From the NCBI GenBank assembly GCA_030844895.1, contig CM061225.1, forward strand, positions 101,198,688 through 101,262,687: a stretch of DNA of 64,000 nucleotides, read 5' to 3'. Positions 33,333-43,036 of the stretch are shown in pieces. Position numbers and translations under genes: made by a program. This stretch comes from Ambrosia x helenae (lineage: Eukaryota > Streptophyta > Magnoliopsida > Asterales > Asteraceae). The notes under the pieces were generated by a model. It did not search any database. It had not been told where the DNA came from and saw only the letters and a list, made by a program, of their open reading frames with translations. How positions within the stretch are numbered: the stretch's first letter is position 1; every line of letters starts with the position of its first letter.

Positions 33333-34281
33333 ATGGTACATTATTCCTTCAAAGCAAAATTTTCTTGTATTTGTATAATGTTCATCTTTAGTTAACCGAT
33401 TGTTTCTTGATTTCCAAATGTTTTGTCACAGAAAAAGTTTGCTCTGATTGGACCATGGGGAAGCTCTGATGGACAACATTGGTCCTTCAAAGCCCAAGGA
33501 AAAATTACGAAGATAATCATCAACCATGGAGCATGCATCGATGCCATCGGTTTCGCTAGCCAAGATGATGATGGTAACGTCCTAGATTCACCAAAGTTTG
33601 GTGGTTATGGTGGTGATTACACCGAGGTATAATTGTATAAACCATGTTTCTTTTTTCTAAAATACAATCACTTTTATAACTGTATATAAAGAGTCAGTCA
33701 GCTACTGCAAAGAGTACAAACACTAAAAAAGAAAATTACAAATACAAAGCTACATTAAAGTCCACCCTCGCAAGAAAGAAAAAAAAACGCTAGACCGAAA
33801 TTTTTTATTGAACATGTAAAGGTTAACCATGTTATGTCACTTAAAAAAATTGAGACAAATATTTTTAAATTCGTACCTAATGGTCATCCGATGTATTAAC
33901 CATTCATCACTTGTACACAATTGAGACTATGATTTTTTTAAATCAGTATCTAATGGTTATCAGGGACTGATTTTTACATTTCCACGTGTGTTGATCTATT
34001 AATAATAGACTTGTTCTTGTTTCAATTATTAAATTCTGAAGGTTAACATCGACATTGATGTGGAAGAGTTGAACTGCATAAGCGGGACAGTTGGATGGTT
34101 TGACTCGAAGATGGTTGTGACATCGCTATCGTTTTCGACTGATGTTAACAAGTTTGGACCGTTTGGTACCGAGAATGGGACTCATTTCTCGGTGCCCATT
34201 TCCAAAGCTAGATTTGCGGGTTTCTATGGCCGATCCAGCGACTACCTCGATGCTATCGGTGTTTACCTTAACCCCGTGTGA
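33333..34281 (+). CDS. jacalin-related lectin, single domain, 145 aa
   Basis: A carbohydrate-binding beta-prism protein, probably cytosolic because no signal peptide is seen. Exons: 33333-33335 (only ATG), 33432-33626, 34042-34281; the donor GTACAT follows the ATG directly, and all phases are 0. The protein reads KKFALIGPWGSSDG at the start, FGGYGGDYTE and then VTSLSFSTDVNKFGPFG. It ends with FAGFYGRSSDYLDAIG, which keeps the Asp-x-x-Asp part of the mannose-type ligand loop. The usual Gly-Gly near the N-terminus is Ser-Ser here (GPWGSSDG). Length and order fit Heltuba-like mannose-binding lectins of Asteraceae. The in-frame TTG at 33423 is not a plausible start. Sugar preference is an inference. 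Confidence 0.9.
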
Positions 34282-34460
34282 TTTGGTTGCGGTATGTGAT
34301 GTGGGTTGATTGAAGTTTGAAGAATTAAATAAGCATCATATTGGTTGGTGGTGGTGCGGTTTTAATGTTATGAATCGAATTGCTAGTTGTTTTTGTTGAA
34401 GTTTCTTCGTTATATGTTTTAAGTGCTTTTATGATTTATCAACACACTAGAATGAGTCAC

Positions 34461-34795
34461 ATAAATACATATAGATTTTTTTGGTAATAGCAAACAAATT
34501 CTTCAAATGGGTTACTGGCGGAATTCAATACACCGGGATACATTCGCCAACCGATCTGGGGAAAACCCACATCTAAGGCCAAAGCCTACGAACACTAGCC
34601 CGAAGATACGACAGTGAAATGAGGTAAAACCAGTTCAGTTGATGGATCAAACTAAGCAATCGCCGTCAAGTCTCCCATCCTCACTGGTGCAGCATAAAAT
34701 AAAAGGGAGAATGAGAATCAAACCTAGATCACAAGAAACAACAAATCTTTCTTCAATTGCTTCACCACTTCCTCATTAGCCTAATAAATACATAT
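34461..34795 (-). mobile_element. SINE on minus strand with 12-bp target duplication
   Basis: ATAAATACATAT occurs at 34461-34472 and 34784-34795. The body 34473-34783 has poly-T at its left end and a minus-strand B-box-like AGGTTTGATTCTC near 34715. It shares several blocks with the SINE at 32758-33195, so the lectin gene is bracketed by two members of one family in the same orientation. Confidence 0.82.
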
Positions 34796-34799
34796 TTGT

Positions 34800-37076
34800 A
34801 TATAAAATCACATAATTTTCATTGACAAAAAAGGGTAAATTACATAAGGATGGTAGGTAGGCGGGCAACAAGCTGCGCCGCCACCCCTTTTTGAATAGAA
34901 AATCCCAATCTGCTAAAAACAAAACCCCGCCCTTGGGGGTGGAAAAGTTGTTGTGCACTACTCGTTGAACCCGATCCAAAAACCGCACCGCCTCCGGTGC
35001 CAAGGAACCGAACGTGTCAAAGGCCAAGGGAATGAAAACATGCTGATTATCCTCACACGCTTTAGCATGTTTTTCCACTTTCTTGGATTCAGCTCTCATG
35101 ACCGCTTGGCCGGCCACAAACCCACTATCTCGAAGCCCAACAAGAGGGGACACCCCGGTAAGATCAACACACGCATGTTTCCCACCTTCCCAACCAAAAA
35201 CTAAGACGTCTGCTGGGCGCAAGGTGGACCTCCCTTCCGCGGGGTCTGTGAGAAAATTAACTGACGCCTATTTTCTTGCGGAGATCCCCGCTCTTCTAAA
35301 GATGTCTGCCAAAGCATCCCGGACAAAATCGTGCCGATATTTAAACCTTGGCAATTCCTTACAATGTAACGCATGTTCCCCATACTTATCAAGGCATGCT
35401 TTGCGGCAGACCGGGCAATTTTCATCATCGGGGTAAATGGGTATCATCAGCCGATATTTAAGGATTGCTCTGTACTCTACTGCCGACATTCGTTGCCCCA
35501 AGCCTTCGTTAGGTAACACCGTAAGGAAGTCCTGGGCGTGAGGCTTTTGCAGGCATTCTAAGACGGCCTTCTGACGGACGGACAGACGGAAATCCTCCTC
35601 CAATCTTTGCGCGATTCGGTTATAAAGAGCATTCGTCAGAGTTTTCAGGGGCTTTTTGGGGGCGGTGTCCTTATTAAAGAAACCGCCAATATCAAAGTCG
35701 GGAAGGGATCTTTGTAAAAGGTCAATAGCGCCAGAATAATCCGTGTCAACGTGAGCAACCCCACTGTTACGTAATATGTGGTCTTGCAGCCCCCAGGACT
35801 GGGATCTGGAGGCCACAAAAGCATAGGCAGCCACGTCCCGGGCTGAGGAGAGGCCTAACCCACCAAGTCGAAGCGGTAAAGTCGCAATCCGCCACTGGAG
35901 GTCCCCAAAAAAAGCCCCCCCCCCCCCCCACAGACAACAATGTCTTCTATGGCCTCCCGAAGGCCTTTGTCGAAACAGGAAACAACGTTTTCCACAAAGG
36001 GAGGCTGACAGGTACGCAAACCGAAGAGCAACTTGGCCACACCCATACATGATCTAAGCAATAAAAGCTCGCTTTGGGGATCCCGCAATCTAGGGAGGAG
36101 CCCCATGAGGTCGACAGCCCGCGCCGCCCTTTTAGCAGATAGATCACTTATGAAACCGGCGTCGCGGCTGACTGCCCCACCAAATAGTTTGACCCCTCGC
36201 TCCGGTCTGCCAATGTCACTAGGAAACAGACCTGGCCGGATCTTCCCCCCATCACACGACGGCCAGAAAACCTCAGTTTTTCTAATATTGAGATAGAGAT
36301 GGCCCCTCCAGGCTAATAATGTCAAGTGCTTTAGCCACCTGAACAGAATCCCCGATAATCGTCCCGTCATCTAAGTACCAAGCATGGAAGGGAAGGTTGC
36401 AGTTATCATGTACCTTTAGCACGAGGGGGTGTAAAGCTAGAGCAAAGAGCAAGGGCCCTAAAGGGTCCCCTTGCTGAACCCCAGCGTAGGCCCCAATACG
36501 TTCATTCCCTACATACAACCTAGCTGGCTGAGCATATAGGAACTGAACCCACGGGAAAATGGAAGGGCAGTGACAGTGAACTTCCCGTAACATAGCAGTG
36601 CGATCAATAGCGTTGAAAGCGTTAGAAAAATCAACCGTAAGCATAGCAAGCGAGCCATCATCATGGAACAAATCGAGAAAACTGTTAGCACTATGAAGCA
36701 CAGCCTCCGCCCCATTTGGAATTCCAACTCCAAACTGAAAGTCCCCTAAATATTTAACAACTTCTTTCCCCACTTTCTTCATGGCCACCTTAGAAACCAG
36801 TCTCCTCCATATGGCCCATACGGCAATAGGGCGGATCCCATTGTCAGGCTTAAGCAACGGAGTGAGGGGAGCCGAAGCAATATATTCTGCGAGCACCTTG
36901 GGGCACAACCCCCAGCCACAGATTAACTAATTCAGAGATGGCAGCTAGTAACCCAGATGCCGTAGCTGTCCCTTCGCCACCAAGGGCGTCCATCAAGTGT
37001 TGAGCCCGCAGGCCATCACGCCCACAGGATGTCCCTTTCGGGAACGATTTCACACACCGATACACACACTCATTTA
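34800..37076 (-). pseudogene. non-LTR-type reverse transcriptase gene, decayed (copy 1)
   Basis: A plant RT family of the non-LTR type. In minus-strand order: SFPKGTSCGRDGLRAQHL (37040), LTPLLKPDNGIRPIAV, LTVDFSNAFNAID, GVQQGDPLGPLLFAL, the catalytic-type motif WYLDDGT, RDPQSELLLLRSCMG, a CPVCRKACLDKYGEHALHC zinc-binding-like segment and RPADVLVFGWEGGKHACVD (35210). The reading frame shifts near 36905, 36300, 35915-35929 (a run of 15 C) and 35270, so it is inactive. The N-terminal part is missing and the C-terminus degenerates near 34860. A second copy lies at 57628-58932. No endonuclease or LTR was seen. Confidence 0.8.
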
Positions 37077-37579
37077 TTTACTTTACATATAGTAAACAAA
37101 GATTATTATCATATCAACATTTTGTAAACATCAAATATTTCATATACTTTTGTCTAGGGGTGAGCATTGGTCCAGAACCGACCCGACCCGAGAACCGGCT
37201 GAAGGGAAAATTCAGAACCGAATTACAACCCTATAAATAGGTTTGGTCCTTGGTCCAAGCAAATTCGGTTCTGTCAGTCTTAGGAACAAGACCCGACCCG
37301 ACTAAACTTATGTCAACTAATTTTTTTTTTGAAGGGCCTTATGTCAACTAATTAAGATTTATTTTAAATTGGATTCAATATATTCTGTTAAGAAAAAACA
37401 CGTAGATTTAAATGGTTTTTTTTTTAGAATACACGTCTAAACTTATGCTTGTACAAATTTTATGAGACCATAATAAAATAAAGTAAAATAATAATTGAAA
37501 TTCATAAGATTTTCTACATTTATATCATTAAGAACAGCATATTCAATAGGTACGTGCACACTATATATCTTAATAAAAA
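37077..37579. other. intergenic with fragment of an ACCCGACCCG-type repeat
   Basis: GGGGTGAGCATTGG near 37157 followed by ACCCGACCCG motifs resembles one end of the hAT-like repeat at 41639-42248. The other terminus is not clear. Confidence 0.4.
37307..37353 (-). mobile_element. extremely truncated retroposon, about 15 bp with 16-bp target duplication
   Basis: CTTATGTCAACTAATT occurs at 37307-37322 and 37338-37353. Between them lie only a T run and GAAGGGC. This looks like an LINE-machinery insertion of little more than a tail; the nested LINE at 19413 starts similarly (T run then GAAAGG). Confidence 0.6.
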
Positions 37580-37625
37580 CTAGTTATTTACTATCCCCGT
37601 GTTGCGGCGAAGTGTTAAAATTTTA
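37580..37625 (-). other. Helitron 3' terminus, partner not found
   Basis: On the minus strand a GC-rich CGCCGCAACACGGGG is followed by ATAGTAAATAACTAG, ending at 37580 with T next. This fits the Helitron hairpin plus CTRR end. No matching TC end was assigned. Confidence 0.5.
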
Positions 37626-37784
37626 AAATTCGTTTTGACCACTTGTACAATGATTCCACACCGAGAAAAAAAATGCACATTGAAACTTAACAAATATAAG
37701 CACGTTAAAACGACAAATTTAGAATTTAACAAAAAAAAATGTCGAAAACATCATATTCTAAAAGTTTGGAAGATCGAAAAATTA
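37626..37784. other. AT-rich flank, no gene
   Basis: Contains a meaningless A-rich open frame. It ends with the left target site of the next element. Confidence 0.45.
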
Positions 37785-37793
37785 TTTAAAAAA

Positions 37794-39050
37794 GGGGTAT
37801 TGGATTTTAATAATCCAAAGTTTCCACCATTGGCCGATAATAATCCCTACTTCAAAAATTCCCGATAATAATCCTAACTTTCAAACATTTGGCCTCTGGT
37901 AAACAATTTTTAACTGAAGACTAACTGGATTAGTTTGTGCTGACGTGGCATTTGACTAGGCTGATGGCGAGCACAACCTAATCTGACGTGGCATATTATC
38001 TTATTTATTTATTTATTTATTTTAATTCCACCATCACTATCTTTCCAACCACCACCACAAAAACCAACAGCATTCTCTTTAACCAAACCAATTTCAAAAA
38101 TAATATTTCAACTCCTTCATATCCATCAACGTATCTCGATGTTCTCTAGTAAATTGATCGTTCAACTCCTTCATATCCATCCACCACCACCGCCGGATCT
38201 ACCACCGCAGCTTCTATAAACTAAAAACATCATCATTAACTATCGTATGAGGTCCAAAGCCCTAAATCGTTTAGAGGCTAGGGTTTGATTAAGATTTAGG
38301 AGCTATGATGATGTAGACACGATGTCGTTGCAACCGGGTCAGGATAATGACTCGATTGCAATTCGGTGGATTTCCAACTGTAGGTGGCGTCAAAGATCTA
38401 ATCTGACCACCAATCTTAGTGTGTACTTGTCCCAGATGACGATGGTGGTTAGGGTTGGGGTTTAAAGGCAGCGACGACGGTGGTGGCGATGGTGGAGGTG
38501 TTGGTGTGTTTAGGACGCCGGCTGACCTGCGGCGATGGAGAACTGGTGGCTGGATAACAGAGAACGGGGGTGGTAGTAGGTTACCAGAAAGTGGAGGTGG
38601 TGGTGGGTTGTGGTGGTGGGATGTGAAAAGACGGTGTTGCGTCTCATTGTTGTTGCCAGATGTTTGAATAAATGTTGCTAGCTTGCCAGCTTGTCACTGT
38701 GAAAAGCTTATGCAATAATGGTTTGTTAGTTTGATCTGATGAAACTGTGTAGGTTATGTTTGAATAGATGAAAATGAGATGATTTATTTTGTAATAATGG
38801 TTTATTAGTTTGTTATAATGTGAGAAAATAACACATAAGCATGTATAATGTGACATGTCAGATTATGTTGTACACGTCATCAGCCTAGTCAGATGCCACG
38901 TCAGCATAAACTAACCCAGTTAGTCCTCAGTTAAAAATGGTTTACCAGCGGCCAAATGTTTGAAAGTTGAGATTATTATTGGGAATTTTTGAAGTAGAGA
39001 TTATTATCGGCCAATGGTTGAAACTTTAGATTATTAAAATCCAATACCCC
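37794..39050. mobile_element. MULE-like element, 1.26 kb, non-autonomous
   Basis: The termini GGGGTATTGGATTTTAATAATCC-like (left) and its complement (right) begin inverted repeats of about 190-200 bp sharing, for example, GCTGACGTGGCAT. The flanks TTTAAAAAA (37785-37793) and TTTAAAAAC (39051-39059) are a 9-bp duplication with one mismatch. The interior has CCACCACC and GGTGGT-rich DNA but no recognisable protein. Confidence 0.75.
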
Positions 39051-39059
39051 TTTAAAAAC

Positions 39060-39328
39060 AAAAACCTTTAACCAGTTTCAACAGCTCCTACGCTTGCACT
39101 TCGATGCCATGTGTATTATTAGTTTATCACAAAAACCTGATGACAAAATTTAGTACTCCATTTTTTTTATATTTTAGCTTTTCTCTGATATTGATTTATT
39201 ATTAAAGTTCTATTAAAAGAAAAAAATTGATTGGATGATTATAATGAATCTTGAGAATATAATATAAATGCAAAGTATTTTTTAACGAATATATCGATCA
39301 ATACTTTAAAAAGTGATTCACATTAATC
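39060..39328. other. intergenic, nothing recognised
   Basis: AT-rich, no supported feature. Confidence 0.5.
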
Positions 39329-39544
39329 TTAGAGGGTGTTTGGGATTGCGTTTTGAAAGTGATTTTTAAATTATTGCGTTTTGAAAACGCAGATAATCAG
39401 TTTTTAGTGTTTGGGATTGCGTTTGAAAACGCAGATAATCAGTTTTTTTAGGCTACCAAAACGCAATAATCTATAAGCAGCTCCACCCCTGCTTTTCCAA
39501 AACGCATAATCTGTTTTGAATAATCAATCCCAAACACCCCCTTA
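39329..39544. mobile_element. Tourist-like MITE, 210 bp
   Basis: The body 39332-39541 begins GAGGGTGTTTGGGATT and ends AATCCCAAACACCCCC, with TTA on both sides. The interior repeats GCGTTTTGAAAACGCAGATAA-type palindromes. Confidence 0.85.
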
Positions 39545-40097
39545 ATTTTCTTAACTCAGCAACCAATAATATTAATTTATATTGATCATGAGAAAGTATA
39601 CAATACAAAAATCATTAACATAAAAAGTGTAAGAAGTAACAAATCCTGTCACCTGTCAACTGTGGTTAAGTTAACTTAACCTAAATCTGGTTGATTAAAG
39701 AGGTAAATTAGTCTATATATTAATTTTTCTTCAATCAGAGGTTTGAATTTACGTTTCAATTAATACGAATCATTCAATTTGTGAGAATAATGATATTCAG
39801 GATTCAATTCATGATCAATATTGTATTTTAGATTGATTATCCAATCAACTGATGATTCAATCAAACCCAATGTTATTTTTTATTACAGGGATGATCTATT
39901 TTTGATCGATCAAAGTTTTTTTATACGGTTTTGATTTTTTAATTACTTAGACTGATTATCATATCGTTTTTTTTTTTTACTTTTAGATCTTTGATTATAT
40001 GATTGTTAATCAAAATCAATGATTGTGGATGAATTTGCAGACAAAAAGATGTACAGGTTCGTAGGTAGGGTTAACATATGATGAAGATGATGATAAT
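39545..40097. other. intergenic, nothing recognised
   Basis: AT-rich DNA; GATTCAATCA-type words recur at 39730-39870 but no structure was resolved. Confidence 0.4.
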
Positions 40098-40880
40098 TAC
40101 GTGCGTTTATATGTTTAAATAATTATTAAACGTGCGTTTATGTAATTGGTTATGTATTTTTTTTTCTTATTGTTTTTAATAAGTGCGTTTAAATATAATA
40201 TAAGTGCGTTTAAATGAAACCTCTGATTGAAACATCTGAAAGCATATTTGGTGCGTTTGCAGATAAATTATTGGTAACCAACAAAAACAGTAATTCTCGT
40301 GAATAATTTTTTGTCACCTTTTGTTATTATTGTGTTCTTTATATATGGATATATACAGAATCAATTTTACACCACACAATTGAATCACAACTTATCTTTC
40401 TTTTTTATTGTTTGCCAGTAATGGCTTCATCTTCATCATCAAAATCTCAAATGATCAAAAGGATTAAAGAGCAAATTACAAAAGATTATGTTGTTGAGGG
40501 TCGTCTGACCGATAATCTAAGTAGGATAAATGATGGCATGAGTAAGAGAGACGAGATTTCGAAGCTTCTTATGCGTATGCCTGACTCAAGTCTTCATGAA
40601 CTTGTGGTTATGTTTATGATTGATGCAAAAAAGGCGACGTTAATCTTGTCAAACAACTTACAAAATGCATAGCCCCTTTAAGGTGTTCTATTGAATTTAA
40701 AATTCAGTTCCTAAAATCTATGTAATCCATGGGGAACGGATTATGTACTTTTGTTTTTGTAGTTATTATCTGTTTTATGATGTGTTTCTGTAGTGTAAAG
40801 TGCGTTTGAAATAATAAAACACATCTACAAGTGCATTTAAGTAAATCACAATAATCTGTTCTATTTTATAAAGTGCGTCC
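40098..40880. repeat. dispersed GTGCGTTTA motifs
   Basis: At least five close copies (about 40101, 40131, 40181, 40204 and 40250) and three looser ones (about 40799, 40836 and 40873). Their spacing is irregular. They surround the small ORF at 40421 and stop near the Ulp1 fragment, which suggests subterminal repeats of a transposon. Confidence 0.55.
40421..40672 (+). CDS. small hypothetical protein, 83 aa
   Basis: Starts at 40421 in a good context (GTAATGGCTTC); an in-frame ATG three codons earlier is possible. The product begins MASSSSSKSQMIKRIKEQI and is helical and mixed-charge, with no domain I recognise. A leader with TATATATGG near 40340 and ACCACACAATTGAATCACAAC precedes it. It sits between GTGCGTTTA motifs and beside an Ulp1 fragment on the other strand, so it may belong to a transposon. 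It could also be chance. Confidence 0.35.
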   Translation: MASSSSSKSQMIKRIKEQITKDYVVEGRLTDNLSRINDGMSKRDEISKLLMRMPDSSLHELVVMFMIDAKKATLILSNNLQNA

Positions 40881-40988
40881 AAAATGTAAACTCATTGCAA
40901 ATGAGTGTGTCTAAACTAAAAGATTTAAAACTAAGTTAGTAAGTTGTTCAAAAACCATTAAAACAATGATAAAATCCCATGACAATGT

Positions 40989-41641
40989 TTATATTGCACC
41001 CACCCTCCTCTCTAATTTTGCTTTGGCATCCTCCAACATTTTTGTCTTTGCTTTGATTGGCATTTTTGCGAATTTGTTAGGCTCTTCAACTATATTATCC
41101 CTGAGTATGTTGTAAGGGGAGAGTACAATCTTTGCTACGTACTTGAAACGCAACGCGTTCAACTGAGTCCTTTGATAGTCTGATTTACCTGCCAAACCAC
41201 AGTTCCAAAATTTATGCCTTTTGAAGGTTTCCAGGTGTCTCATAGTGAATATGGCACAATCTTCATGGTTTTTTGCAGTCCTCCATGGCATTTCTCGTTT
41301 TATAATCGGATTTATTTGAAGTTTCTCAATCGTCGGGGTTATTAGACATGTTGCCTTCCAGCAAAGGTACAAATTATGTCTCTACAAACATTTTTTACAA
41401 AAACATTAGGTTATGATAATAATATTTTTCATGTTTTTTTGTGTTAAATATGCTGTTACATGAGACCTACCAATATTTCCGGCACGCCTTTATATCGCTC
41501 TTGTTGGTCATCCCCCTCTTTAGAATTGTCAAGCAACTCTGTTTGCCCATTTTTCACATCAAAAGTTAAGACATAGAAATGTTTGTTTATCAACACTGGC
41601 ATAAGAATCATGTCGAAAGGAGTACAAAGTTGATACTATAG
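40989..41641 (-). pseudogene. Ulp1-type (C48) cysteine protease fragment, two exons
   Basis: Ulp1-like proteases cleave SUMO-type modifiers; such domains are often carried by plant MULE and CACTA-like elements. The exon about 41641-41474 gives FDMILMPVLINKHFYVLTFD and TELLDNS, containing the catalytic His and Asp positions. After an intron (donor GTAGGT, acceptor GTAG), the exon 41379-40989 gives HEDCAIFTMRHLETF with the catalytic Cys, and LRFKYVAKIVLSPYN. The N-terminal part is cut off at about 41640, where a hAT-like repeat begins. All three triad residues are present, but the gene is truncated. Confidence 0.7.
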
Positions 41642-42248
41642 GGCTGTGCAAAGGGTCAAGAACCGACCCGACCCGACTCAGACCTACTAGAACCGTATAC
41701 CCTTTTATTGTTGAAATTAGGAACCAGGAACCGAACCTTAAAAGGCTATGTGGTTCCGGTCTTAAAAGGCTATGTGGTTTCGGGTCTTAAAGGTTCTCAG
41801 AGTTTCATTAAAGGATGGAAGAGAAATGATTGGAAAGGAAGTGGGGAAAAAACGTGTTCCAAAGTTTTTTGTAGGATGGAAAGGGAGGGAATGAGAGCGA
41901 TAATAAAGAGGTTTTTAGGGTGATTTTTAATCTTTCCAATTTGGAAGGAACCGGAAAGAAAGGAAGAGGAAAGAAATCCTTTCTCTTCCATCATTCAATG
42001 AAACTCTGGAACAGAGTGTTAATGTAATAGGCTTTTAGAGGGTTATATATTTCTATTCTTTTAAAATACAAGCGGTTTTTGTGGTTCTTATGTTAGAACT
42101 GTGGGTTTGGAATCGACCCGCAACCGATAATTCACATAAATCTAGAACCGCGAACCTACCTATATATTTAAAAAAGTTCAGGTCCAAGGTTCTCGTGGGT
42201 CAGGTCTAAAGTTCTTGTGGGTCCGAACCACGAAATCCTCACCCCTTA
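41639..42248. mobile_element. hAT-like repeat rich in ACCCGACCCG, with a nested MITE
   Basis: The left end TAGGGCTGTGCAAAGGG and the right end CCTCACCCCTTA are loosely inverted. GATACTA lies on both sides (41633-41639 and 42248-42254). The interior repeats GAACCGACCCG and CCCGTGGGTTC-type words. It truncates the Ulp1 fragment. Confidence 0.5.
41798..42011. mobile_element. nested MITE with 30-bp inverted ends
   Basis: Left CAGAGTTTCATTAAAGGATGG, right CCATCATTCAATGAAACTCTG, with purine-rich GGAAAG sequence between. It lies within the hAT-like repeat. No clear target duplication. Confidence 0.6.
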
Positions 42249-42369
42249 GATACTAACTTAATAGTCTTGACTCTTGCTGTGACAAGACAAAAGTCTAATG
42301 ATTCGAATCTGCCTTTGCCTCATGAAATGCTTAAGAAATAACTATAATTAGAATGTAATTGGTTGGGCC

Positions 42370-42711
42370 GTTTAGTAGATGTGGGGGCAGTTTTTTAAGA
42401 CCAACCGGAGTGGGGGCGGGAGAGGGGCGGGAAGGGGGGGGGGGGGGGAACACCGCCGCAACCCGGCGTGGAAGGGGGCGGGAGTGGGGGGGGGGGGGAG
42501 ATTCCACCGGCGTGGGGGGAGCATGTGGCCACGTGGCTTGTGTTTATTGGTCAGATTTTTTTTTATTTTTTTTTTAAACTTTAACACAATATAATATTAT
42601 TTCCTTCCCCCCTTCCACTCCCCACAATTATTTTTCCCCCCACAAGGGTCCTACAAGTGCCACATGGCGCTTCATCCCCCTCTTTCCTCCACCACTCCTT
42701 ATAGTCTAATA
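42370..42711. mobile_element. MITE related to the 22414 pair, G-rich
   Basis: Shares TTA targets and GC-rich wording (GGAACACCGC, CCCCCTTTCCTCC) with the pair at 22414-22975; the right end reads CTTATAGTC before TAA. It contains G runs of 15 (42434-42448) and 13 (42486-42498). The left end is uncertain. Confidence 0.4.
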
Positions 42712-42807
42712 AAACTTTGGTGTATAAACTGGTTAACATGCTCCCGAAACTATTCAATTCGAATCTCCTCTTTTATTAGTTTATGCTAATATTAGATTCG
42801 TATAAAT

Positions 42808-42845
42808 GTTCGCTTTCCGCATGGAAGCGCGGGATACAAAACTAG
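42808..42845 (+). other. possible Helitron 3' terminus
   Basis: Hairpin CGCTTTCC-GCAT-GGAAGCG followed by CGGGATACAAAACTAG ending at 42845. The next base is A, not the expected T, so this is less certain than the other termini. Confidence 0.4.
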
Positions 42846-43036
42846 ATTTTAATATATAAAGTGAAAAATAGAGAAACTAAAAATACAAGATGGCAATCCG
42901 TAATTTGATGTCTGCTACTAACCTGCATTTACTGCAAAAGCAACTATACACAAGGACAAAACATTGAATTGAATAGTACATGCTTTTTAACCATCGAAAA
43001 AACGATTAAAAGTAGCATTTGGAATTGAAACCATTA

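Noticed and set aside
33423..33632. Lectin start at an in-frame TTG
   Set aside because: Plants do not normally use TTG; the ATG at 33333 joins in phase through a canonical GT-AG intron.
35855..36370. Separate small genes on the minus strand at 34.8-37.1 kb
   Set aside because: All are pieces of one frameshifted reverse transcriptase gene, as shown by their order compared with the second copy at 57.6 kb.
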